Source: DATGMS01 sp035303945 (GTDB lineage: Bacteria; Bacteroidota; Bacteroidia; Cytophagales; Cyclobacteriaceae). From it: 64,000 bases of DNA. This document shows, one piece after another, positions 8,644 through 14,963 of this stretch (its first letter is position 1; each line of letters begins with the position of its first letter). The DNA is taken from contig DATGQZ010000023.1 of assembly GCA_035303945.1 (NCBI GenBank), positions 44,919 through 108,918 of the forward strand, given 5' to 3'. A program made the position numbers and the translations under genes. The notes below the pieces were generated by a model. The model was not told where the DNA came from. It was given only the letters and a program-made list of their open reading frames with translations, and searched no databases.

Positions 8644-9660
8644 TCAATGTTGAGCTAGTGAAACAGTTTTTTTGGGGGATATCAATGCCTTAAATACCGA
8701 TAGCGCTTTTCCGCTATCTAAAGCTTCAGCCGCCTTATGAACCGCATCATGAAAATTCAGGCTTTGCTCAGCTGTTACCAGTGCAGCCGCAGCATTGGCC
8801 AATACTACTGCCCTTTGCTCGGGAGTACTTCTTCCTTTTAACACATTTTCAAATATTTGCGCCGATTCCTCTATGGTTTTTCCTCCGCTTATCGCCTGAG
8901 CGTCTACCTTTTCCAGGCCGATGTTCTTGGGAGAGACCAGTTTTTCCCCAGCATTGGATATCATTTTGAAGTTTCCAGTCAAAGAAATTTCATCGTATCC
9001 ATCCAAGGAGTGTACTACACTAAATTGGGTATTGTCATTTTGATATAAATAAGCGTACAGTCGGGTCAATTCCAAGCTAAAAACCCCGATCATCTGCTTC
9101 TTCGGTGTACTGGGATTGACCATGGGACCAAGCATGTTAAAGAAAGTTTTTACCCCAAGCTCTTTTCTGATGGGCCCCACATTCTTCATCGCTGGGTGAA
9201 AAAGTGGCGCGTGTAAAAAGCAAATGCCTGCCTCGTCAAGGCTTCTTCTGATTTCGCCGATGTCATTGGTAAACTGGTACCCGAAATGCGCCATCAGGTT
9301 GGAGGATCCGCAAATGGACGATACACCAACGTTACCATGCTTTGCTACATGTTGTCCGGCAGCAGCTACTACAAATGAAGAAAGGGTGGATATATTAAAG
9401 GTATCTTTGCCATCTCCACCAGTACCGCAGAGATCCATAGCATCATACTCAGCAATATCTACCGGCACACATAGCTCCAACATGGCCTCTCGAAAGCCAC
9501 CTAATTCCGCTACGGTAATACTACGCATCAGGTAGACAGTAAGAAAAGCAGCAATTTGACTTTGATTATATTCACCTGAAGTGATTTTCTTCAGCACCTC
9601 CTTAGCCTGCTCCTTGCTCAACGTTCTGTGCTCAATTAGTTGATTTAAAATATCTTTCAT
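8644..9660 (-). CDS. trpD: anthranilate phosphoribosyltransferase
   Basis: Transfers phosphoribose from PRPP to anthranilate. The protein shows the PRPP-binding motif DLCGTGGDGKDTFN, the KHGNVGVSS segment and GPMVNP. The ATG at 9660 (MKDILNQLIEH) is preferred over the GTG two codons upstream. No glutamine amidotransferase domain is fused, and TrpG is encoded separately 47 nt upstream. Confidence 0.94.
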   Translation of the reverse strand: MKDILNQLIEHRTLSKEQAKEVLKKITSGEYNQSQIAAFLTVYLMRSITVAELGGFREAMLELCVPVDIAEYDAMDLCGTGGDGKDTFNISTLSSFVVAAAGQHVAKHGNVGVSSICGSSNLMAHFGYQFTNDIGEIRRSLDEAGICFLHAPLFHPAMKNVGPIRKELGVKTFFNMLGPMVNPSTPKKQMIGVFSLELTRLYAYLYQNDNTQFSVVHSLDGYDEISLTGNFKMISNAGEKLVSPKNIGLEKVDAQAISGGKTIEESAQIFENVLKGRSTPEQRAVVLANAAAALVTAEQSLNFHDAVHKAAEALDSGKALSVFKALISPKKTVSLAQH

Positions 9661-9707
9661 AACCACTATATTTATTTGAAATGCGTCAAAACAACCGGCA
9701 GCCGTTG

Positions 9708-10274
9708 TTATGATCGAATCCAGTTTTCCATGATTTGTTTGCCGTGCTCTGTAAGGATGCTTTCTGGATGGAACTGTAATCCCCTAACCCGAAATGCTTT
9801 GTGCTTCACCCCCATAATTTGCCCATCTGGCGTCTTGGCAGTAATTGATAAGCTATCCGGCAGTGTACTCTCATCAATTACCCAGCTATGGTATCGCCCA
9901 ATTTTAAATATTTTTGGCAATCCGTTAAACAGCACATCATCCTTAACCTTAACTTCAGAAGCCACACCGTGAACTACCTCTGTGAGGTTATTCAGGCTTC
10001 CACCAAAGGCCTCTCCGATGGCTTGATGTCCCAAACATATCCCTAAAATGTCTTTTGTCGCAGCATATTTAAGAATTAAAGCCGACATGATTCCCGCATC
10101 ACTGGGCACACCAGGACCCGGCGACAGGAGAATTTTATCATATGCTTCTACATCTTCCAATGCAATTTTGTCATTCCTATAGATGTCCATTTGGTCACCA
10201 TAGCCCAATTCCCTCAAAATATAAACAAGATTGTAGGTAAAGGAATCGTAATTATCAAGTACTAGTATTTTCAT
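9708..10274 (-). CDS. trpG: anthranilate synthase component II (glutamine amidotransferase)
   Basis: Delivers glutamine-derived ammonia to TrpE for anthranilate synthesis; related proteins can also serve folate synthesis (PabA). The 188-residue protein has LLSPGPGVPSD, the nucleophile Cys80 in GICLGHQAIGEAFGG and the His/Glu pair in LQFHPESILTEHG. It lies 20 nt after trpE. Its operon position indicates a primary Trp role, although dual use with a PabB elsewhere cannot be excluded. Confidence 0.93.
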   Translation of the reverse strand: MKILVLDNYDSFTYNLVYILRELGYGDQMDIYRNDKIALEDVEAYDKILLSPGPGVPSDAGIMSALILKYAATKDILGICLGHQAIGEAFGGSLNNLTEVVHGVASEVKVKDDVLFNGLPKIFKIGRYHSWVIDESTLPDSLSITAKTPDGQIMGVKHKAFRVRGLQFHPESILTEHGKQIMENWIRS

Positions 10275-10294
10275 ACAACGGTGTGAGGTGTGGA

Positions 10295-11713
10295 TTAGAC
10301 TTCTTCTGCTTTTTTAAGGGCTACTCTTAAGGCTTCCAGTTTATTGCTAACTTCCTGTAGCTCGCTTTCTATAGATGATTTGGCCACTACGCCGGCTCCT
10401 GCCTGGTACCGCAGCTTGTTGCCATCCGAAACAAAGGATCGGATTAGGATCGCATGATTAAAATCCCCATTGAAACCCAGATAGCCTATTGCTCCGCCGT
10501 AAAATCCGCGGGCACGGTTTTCCAGGTGGTCGATCAGCGTCATCGCCATGTACTTCGGTGCACCCGAAAGTGTACCGGCGGGAAAAGTATCTGCTACCAA
10601 TTGCAGGGGATTGGCACCCTGAGGAAGTATACCTGTAACTTTTGACACCAGATGGATCACATGAGAATAATATTGAATTTCCTTAAAAACCTCAACCTCC
10701 ACTTTTTCAGAAGAACGGCTAAGGTCATTTCTGGCCAAATCCACCAACATAACATGCTCAGAGTTCTCCTTAGGATCATCATAAAGTTTGAGCGCAAGGT
10801 TAGCATCCGCTTGATCATTGCCGGTACGTTTAAAAGTACCTGCAATCGGATAAATGGTGGCTTTATTATTTTTCACTACAATTTGTGCTTCCGGAGAACT
10901 GCCGAAAACCTTATAAGAGCCGTAGTCAAAGTAAAAGAGATAGGGGGATGGGTTAATGGACCTTAGCGCCCGATAAACATTAAATTCATCTCCTTTAAAT
11001 CCAGTAGTAAATGCCCGCGAAAGAACAATCTGGAATACATCTCCCTTAAAGCAGTGCTCTCTACCCTGACGCAGGATATCCAGAAATTCCTCATCTGAAT
11101 AGTTAGAACGCTCCTCCCCCATTGCCTGAAAGTGGTATGAAGGGATATTTTTATTGTTCAACAAAGTTTCTATTTGTTCAATACCGATACTTTCCTCCGA
11201 CTCATCTACAGTATGTTGAAAAATATGCAATTCGTTTTTGAAGTGGTCTACAACGATGACATTCTTATAGACCGAATACTGCATCATGGGAATGCTGGCA
11301 TTACGGGAATTCTTCAGTTGTATATCTTCAAAATAGGCCAGGGTGTCATACTGCATATAGCCAAAAAGACCATTTGTGTTAAACTTAAACTCAGCCTTTT
11401 CTTCTGAAAACTTCCTACTAAACCTGCGCAACGCGTTTATTAATGTATTCTCCTTCCCAATCGTATAGGCCTGACTGTCGCCAAAAGGCAAATCTTCTTT
11501 GACCCTTCCTTCATTAAAGGTAAACGTAGCCATGGGATTGAAGCATATGTACGAATAACTGTTCTCTTGGCTATGATAATCCGAACTTTCCAAGAGAATG
11601 GGATTGGAAAATCTATCTCTGATCTGGAGATAGATACTCACAGGCGTGATTGTATCCGCCAACATTTTCTTGTACCTCGTTTTGATGAGGTACTGTTTTT
11701 CCTCGGTTTTCAT
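10295..11713 (-). CDS. trpE: anthranilate synthase component I
   Basis: Converts chorismate and ammonia to anthranilate, the committed step of Trp synthesis. The 472-residue protein has the N-terminal LLESSDYHS segment, which corresponds to the LLES feedback site that binds Trp. The C-terminal chorismate-binding domain carries DVFQIVLSRAF, PSPYLFYFDYG, PIAGTFKRTG, DLARNDLSR, FPAGTLSGAPK and GFYGGAIGYLG. It is the first structural gene of the block, 18 nt after the attenuator terminator stem. Both feedback inhibition and attenuation are therefore expected. Confidence 0.95.
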   Translation of the reverse strand: MKTEEKQYLIKTRYKKMLADTITPVSIYLQIRDRFSNPILLESSDYHSQENSYSYICFNPMATFTFNEGRVKEDLPFGDSQAYTIGKENTLINALRRFSRKFSEEKAEFKFNTNGLFGYMQYDTLAYFEDIQLKNSRNASIPMMQYSVYKNVIVVDHFKNELHIFQHTVDESEESIGIEQIETLLNNKNIPSYHFQAMGEERSNYSDEEFLDILRQGREHCFKGDVFQIVLSRAFTTGFKGDEFNVYRALRSINPSPYLFYFDYGSYKVFGSSPEAQIVVKNNKATIYPIAGTFKRTGNDQADANLALKLYDDPKENSEHVMLVDLARNDLSRSSEKVEVEVFKEIQYYSHVIHLVSKVTGILPQGANPLQLVADTFPAGTLSGAPKYMAMTLIDHLENRARGFYGGAIGYLGFNGDFNHAILIRSFVSDGNKLRYQAGAGVVAKSSIESELQEVSNKLEALRVALKKAEEV

Positions 11714-11721
11714 AATAACAA

Positions 11722-11764
11722 TGTTAAAAGAAAAAGGCTTACCGGAGAATCCAGCAAGCCTTTT
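11722..11764 (-). terminator. trp attenuator: intrinsic terminator upstream of trpE
   Basis: On the minus strand, 11764-11732 folds into a 15-bp stem (two G-U pairs) with a 3-nt loop; its base is AAAAGGCTT / AAGCCTTTT, followed by a T-rich run. It sits between the leader peptide stop and the trpE start, where a normal terminator would silence the operon. Its upper half (11755-11752 and 11749-11744) can instead pair with 11809-11800 inside the leader peptide, forming a 10-bp antiterminator with a 2-nt bulge. The pairings are seen directly; the switching is inferred. Confidence 0.85.
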
Positions 11765-11785
11765 CTTGTAGTCTTTAATTATTTT

Positions 11786-11863
11786 TTAGGCAAAAAGTAG
11801 CTGTTCTCCCTTCGAAAGAAGTTTAGAATGCCACCACCATATTTGCTCATTAATCGTTTTCAT
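11786..11863 (-). CDS. trpL: trp operon leader peptide
   Basis: A 25-codon reading frame starts with ATG at 11863 and stops with TAA at 11788-11786. It contains three consecutive tryptophan codons at positions 9-11 (bases 11839-11831), followed by His12. It starts within about 10-15 nt of the predicted transcription start and ends 22 nt before the terminator stem. A ribosome stalled at the Trp codons would leave 11809-11800 free to form the antiterminator, while one reaching the stop would cover it. Three adjacent Trp codons in a short frame in front of trpE are very unlikely by chance. Confidence 0.88.
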   Translation of the reverse strand: MKTINEQIWWWHSKLLSKGEQLLFA

Positions 11864-11875
11864 ATTGTCTCAGGA

Positions 11876-11907
11876 CAAAGATATGCATGGATTTTACTTA
11901 ACAAAAA
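11876..11907 (-). promoter_or_regulatory. trp operon promoter (Bacteroidota type)
   Basis: On the minus strand a -7 box TATCTTTG (11883-11876) lies 18 nt downstream of TTTTTG (11907-11902). The same boxes with identical spacing precede the SRP RNA gene in this window. The predicted transcript begins only a few bases before the leader peptide. Confidence 0.7.
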
Positions 11908-11973
11908 TAAATCTGCAATATTTTAACGAAAACCGTTTGATTCTCTTGTTTTGTTAAGAAGTTTTCAACAACC

Positions 11974-12255
11974 TTATTTGTTCTGGTCCATCAGTCGTTG
12001 TTGTTGCCAGGCAGGCGTAAGCTCACGTTCTTCAAATTTTATCAACCGCCCATTTTCAAAGGTCGCCAAGATATAGAAGCCGTCGTCCCTATTTACGCGA
12101 TAGGTTTTTGTTTGACCCTCCATGTTGTTGATCACCGCCGATTTGTTCTGCCTCAAAAACTTCTTTTCCTCCATTCCTAAATCATACGCGTTACGGGACA
12201 CGCCACAGGCTGTCATCAATAGGGCTAGGGATAGCATTGCCAATAATTTTTTCAT
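11974..12255 (-). CDS. small lipoprotein of unknown function
   Basis: The 93-residue protein starts at the ATG at 12255, where a lipoprotein signal peptide begins; it ends in the lipobox LLMTAC, so Cys17 would be lipidated. In-frame codons further upstream run into the SRP RNA region and are not used here. The mature part is charged and short, with the block GFYILATFENGRLIKFEERE. It suggests a small lipid-anchored periplasmic protein; no family is recognised. Upstream on the minus strand are two copies of TACATTTG (12346-12339 and 12335-12328) that could be -7 boxes. Confidence 0.7.
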   Translation of the reverse strand: MKKLLAMLSLALLMTACGVSRNAYDLGMEEKKFLRQNKSAVINNMEGQTKTYRVNRDDGFYILATFENGRLIKFEERELTPAWQQQRLMDQNK

Positions 12256-12435
12256 AACCTTTTGCTTTAAGTAATCAGATGGAAATACTACAATAAATTG
12301 GCCATAATTGTTCTTCAATGGTATCGACAAATGTAGTCCAAATGTACAAGAGTTTAATATACATCCATTTAGAAAAGATTTCGATCCCTCATAATTCATG
12401 GGTCGTTGCGTGATGAAAAGAATTTGTGCAGGAGC

Positions 12436-12467
12436 TTTTTGAAATGAAATAATTTTACCTATCTTTG
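12436..12467 (+). promoter_or_regulatory. promoter of the SRP RNA gene
   Basis: TTTTTG (12436-12441), an 18-nt spacer and TATCTTTG (12460-12467), a few bases before the predicted RNA 5' end. The arrangement is identical to the trp promoter. Confidence 0.72.
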
Positions 12468-12469
12468 TA

Positions 12470-12556
12470 CCAAGCGGCACGACCAGCTCCTGCTGAATCC
12501 CCCAGGTCCGGAAGGGAGCAAGGGTAAGTGGTCGTAGCGGTGCGATGCCGCTTACT
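12470..12556 (+). ncRNA. ffs: signal recognition particle RNA, small bacterial (4.5S) type
   Basis: The RNA partner of Ffh in co-translational membrane targeting. The terminal stem AAGCGGCA (12472-12479) pairs with TGCCGCTT (12546-12553). The apex holds the conserved core with CCGGAAGG (GGAA tetraloop) and AGCAAGGGTAA that binds the Ffh M domain. A T-rich run follows the 3' stem and probably ends transcription. Its length of about 85 nt is within the range of the short form lacking an Alu domain. The exact ends are approximate. Confidence 0.9.
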
Positions 12557-12582
12557 TTTTTATACTATTTTATAACAAGCCA

Positions 12583-12614
12583 TTGTTTCTTTCCTTCATT
12601 TAAACCTACCTTTA
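12583..12614 (+). promoter_or_regulatory. possible promoter of the transaldolase-like gene
   Basis: TTGTTT (12583-12588), an 18-nt spacer and TACCTTTA (12607-12614), one base from the TAnnTTTG consensus, 24 nt before the ATG. Confidence 0.45.
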
Positions 12615-12637
12615 CCAACCAAAAACTTAAAGTAATC

Positions 12638-13297
12638 ATGAAATTCTTTATTGACACAGCCAATTTGGGTGAAATTCAGGAAGCGTATGATCTCGGCGTA
12701 TTAGACGGTGTAACGACCAACCCTTCACTCATGGCCAAAGAAGGGATTGTGGGCGAAGAAAATGTGAGGGCCCACTATAAGGCAATCTGTAATATCGTGG
12801 AAGACAAGGTTAGTGCCGAAGTAATCGCTACTGACTTTGACGGGATGATTCGTGAAGGAAAAGAACTTGCTAAGATTGATGATAAAATAGTAGTTAAAAT
12901 CCCTATGACTAAGGAAGGGGTAAAAGCTATTAAATATTTTCAGGCTGAAGGGATCAGAACCAACTGCACCTTGATTTTCTCTGCCGGCCAAGCCTTACTG
13001 GCGGCCAAAGCGGGTGCTTCCTACGTCTCTCCTTTTATTGGAAGGTTAGACGATATAGGCTTCGACGGACTAGAACTCATAGAGCAGATCGTAGGAATCT
13101 ATCAAAACTATGGCATTGCAACAGAAGTGTTGGCTGCGTCGCTGCGACATACCCAGCACCTCATCAAATGTGCTGAAATTGGTGCGGATGTGGTCACTTG
13201 TCCATTGAAGGTCATCACAGGCTTACTCGGTCACCCCTTGACGGATAAAGGATTGGCGCAATTTCTTGCCGACCACGCCAAAGCCAACAACCTATAA
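12638..13297 (+). CDS. talC: transaldolase / fructose-6-phosphate aldolase-like protein
   Basis: Small single-domain transaldolase family enzyme that exchanges a dihydroxyacetone unit between sugar phosphates, forming a Schiff base on a lysine. The 219-residue length is typical of the TalC/MipB/FSA subgroup. Motifs are FIDTANLGEI, GVTTNPSLMAKEG, VVKIPMTKEGVKAI (Schiff-base lysine region), NCTLIFSAGQAL and ASLRHTQH. The ATG at 12638 is used because the barrel begins there; an upstream in-frame ATG overlaps the SRP RNA. Transaldolase and F6P aldolase activities cannot be separated by motif alone. A terminator follows directly. Confidence 0.88.
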   Translation: MKFFIDTANLGEIQEAYDLGVLDGVTTNPSLMAKEGIVGEENVRAHYKAICNIVEDKVSAEVIATDFDGMIREGKELAKIDDKIVVKIPMTKEGVKAIKYFQAEGIRTNCTLIFSAGQALLAAKAGASYVSPFIGRLDDIGFDGLELIEQIVGIYQNYGIATEVLAASLRHTQHLIKCAEIGADVVTCPLKVITGLLGHPLTDKGLAQFLADHAKANNL

Positions 13298-13321
13298 ACA
13301 GCACATTCTCGGGCTATAAAG

Positions 13322-13350
13322 AAGGGCGTCATCATGGCAGCCCTTTTTTT
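13322..13350 (+). terminator. intrinsic terminator after talC
   Basis: AAGGGC (13322-13327) pairs with GCCCTT (13340-13345), followed by a run of T residues (13344-13350). Confidence 0.75.
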
Positions 13351-13428
13351 AATTACCCCTCAACAGTTCAAAAATTTTTATCTCTTGGCGAGATACCTTA
13401 AATTTCGAGATCAATGCCCTTTGGTACC

Positions 13429-13632
13429 ATGTATATCATCAAAGTAAAAGGAAAAGCTAAAATCCCTAATTACATCCAGATCAGGGATGAAAACTTTGTG
13501 CTCGTGGCATATTTCAGGGCGGATCGCCCACTGAAAAACATTGAAAAGTTTGGTCTTGAAGGAAAAGAAGCAGAGCTGGAAGCCTTGATCAATGATCTTC
13601 CTTTTGGCAAACTGCAAAAACTTGAACTATAA
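13429..13632 (+). CDS. small conserved-looking protein upstream of ftsE
   Basis: A 67-residue protein starting at MYIIKVKGKAKIP; an alternative ATG at 13414 adds five residues. It has alternating beta-like segments (YIIKVKG, YIQIRDENFVLVAYFRAD) and an acidic helix near residues 45-60. There is no signal peptide or membrane segment, so it is probably cytosolic. It ends 3 nt before the ftsE start and is surely co-transcribed with it, which suggests but does not prove a cell-division link. The family is not recognised. Confidence 0.65.
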   Translation: MYIIKVKGKAKIPNYIQIRDENFVLVAYFRADRPLKNIEKFGLEGKEAELEALINDLPFGKLQKLEL

Positions 13633-13635
13633 ATT

Positions 13636-14346
13636 ATGGTGTTCTCCAATGATCCTGTAGTTAAATTACATAAAGCCTGTATCTTCCAAGGCATTACTGC
13701 CATTATACAGGATGTAACCTTTGAGATAGAAAAAGGCGAGTTTGTGTTTTTAATTGGGAGAACCGGTAGCGGAAAAAGCTCGCTGCTAAAAACCCTGTAC
13801 GCCGATCTGCCGCTACGAATGGGAGAAGGGGAAATTGCAGGCTACAACTTAACCAACATAAAAACCAAAGATATCCCCTACCTTCGAAGGAAGCTCGGTA
13901 TCGTGTTCCAGGATTTCCAGCTTTTTACGGATCGCACGGTAGCAGACAATCTTTATTTTGTGATGAGGGCCACTGGCTGGAAGGACAAATCAAAGATGAA
14001 AAGCCGTATGGTAGAGGTTCTTTTAAGGGTGGGACTCGGTAGCGCGGCTACTAAGATGCCCCACCAACTTTCGGGAGGTGAGCAGCAACGGGTAGTGATA
14101 GCCAGAGCCTTGCTCAATGAACCTTCCATTCTATTGGCGGATGAACCTACCGGAAATCTTGACCCGGATGTGGCGGATGGCATTTTCCAACTTTTTCAGG
14201 AAATCAGTAAACAAGGAACTGCTATTTTGATGGCTACCCATAATTACGAACTTTTGAAAAAATATCCCTACCGTGTATTGAAGTGTGAAAACGGGAGGCT
14301 ACTTGACAGCAAAACCTCTGATATTTCACTCTCTTCCGCATTTTAA
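13636..14346 (+). CDS. ftsE: cell division ATP-binding protein FtsE
   Basis: ATPase of the FtsEX complex, which controls septal peptidoglycan hydrolysis through the FtsX membrane partner. The 236-residue ABC ATPase has Walker A GRTGSGKSS (residues 41-49), Q-loop VFQDFQL, signature LSGGEQQRV, Walker B ILLADEPTGNLD and the switch His in MATHNYE. Its length and the FQDFQLFTDRTV block favour FtsE over LolD. ftsX is not adjacent, which would mean it is encoded elsewhere. The downstream 617 bp belongs to the Sus system. Confidence 0.85.
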   Translation: MVFSNDPVVKLHKACIFQGITAIIQDVTFEIEKGEFVFLIGRTGSGKSSLLKTLYADLPLRMGEGEIAGYNLTNIKTKDIPYLRRKLGIVFQDFQLFTDRTVADNLYFVMRATGWKDKSKMKSRMVEVLLRVGLGSAATKMPHQLSGGEQQRVVIARALLNEPSILLADEPTGNLDPDVADGIFQLFQEISKQGTAILMATHNYELLKKYPYRVLKCENGRLLDSKTSDISLSSAF

Positions 14347-14605
14347 GTGGCGGGTGAACTATGACCTCATATTGGCAGCAACAACCTTTTCAATCTTTGT
14401 CCACTCTATGATAATTTTCTGAACCTTTTTTCACCAAATCGATACGAAAATACCCGTAAAATTTCCGAATTTTTGACACAGTCCCCCCTTATGCTTAACC
14501 GGTATAAAAACCCGGGTAGTCGCTTTTTTTTGGCCAAGTTTTAATATTGGTTTTATTAAATGGATCACCTATATTTAAAGGTATTCACGAATAACCCAAA
14601 ATACG

Positions 14606-14782
14606 ATGTGCAGATCTCTCCGATATGACGAGGAATCATTGGGCGTAGGGCGTATTGCTCCTCAGCCATTACGTTACTGTTGGAGCATTATCTATTTTTT
14701 ACTGTCCCATCTATTAGTCCCCCTATTTTGGGGCCTTAACGAACGGTCCGGCAAACCGCAGGGCTATGATGAAGTCACTTAA
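14606..14782 (+). CDS. possible 58-residue membrane protein (uncertain)
   Basis: An ATG-to-TAA frame of 59 codons with one strongly hydrophobic stretch (about residues 29-45, WSIIYFLLSHLLVPLFWGL) between charged ends. No ribosome binding site or family was recognised. It could be a chance frame in a long untranslated leader. The hydrophobic segment and its place upstream of susC are the only points in its favour. Confidence 0.2.
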   Translation: MCRSLRYDEESLGVGRIAPQPLRYCWSIIYFLLSHLLVPLFWGLNERSGKPQGYDEVT

Positions 14783-14900
14783 CTCTTCTAGCAGCTACTA
14801 TAGAAGTAAGCTAGCTAATAATATCCCACTTTTACTCGCATCCAAACCATTTTGCCTATGAAACAATAAAAGAGCAGAGACCATCTAAAAATTTATCCAG

Positions 14901-14933
14901 TTCGAGCAAAGGCTACCTTTGTTACATCTCGAA
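14901..14933 (+). promoter_or_regulatory. possible susC promoter with nested inverted repeats
   Basis: The -7-like box TACCTTTG (14914-14921) is part of the inverted repeat CAAAGG-cta-CCTTTG (14907-14921). A second inverted repeat, TTCGAG (14901-14906) / CTCGAA (14928-14933), surrounds it. No good TTG box is seen 18 nt upstream, which would fit activator dependence (inference). Confidence 0.4.
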
Positions 14934-14963
14934 CACATCAATTAACAACAACAACTAGATCCT

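Larger units (their letters stand above)
14347..14963. other. 617-bp region upstream of susC
   Basis: No recognised gene. It holds a possible 58-codon ORF (14606-14782), a short GC hairpin around 14720-14735 (CCCC...GGGG) and a promoter-like segment with nested inverted repeats (14901-14933) near the susC start. Such long leaders are common before SusC genes controlled by an unlinked anti-sigma or regulator. Confidence 0.5.

Noticed and set aside
12256..12480. N-terminal extension of the small lipoprotein gene into the SRP RNA promoter
   Set aside because: It would bury the lipoprotein signal peptide 75 residues inside the protein.
12545..12637. Upstream ATG for the transaldolase-like protein
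   Set aside because: It overlaps the SRP RNA 3' stem, and the enzyme fold begins at the ATG at 12638.
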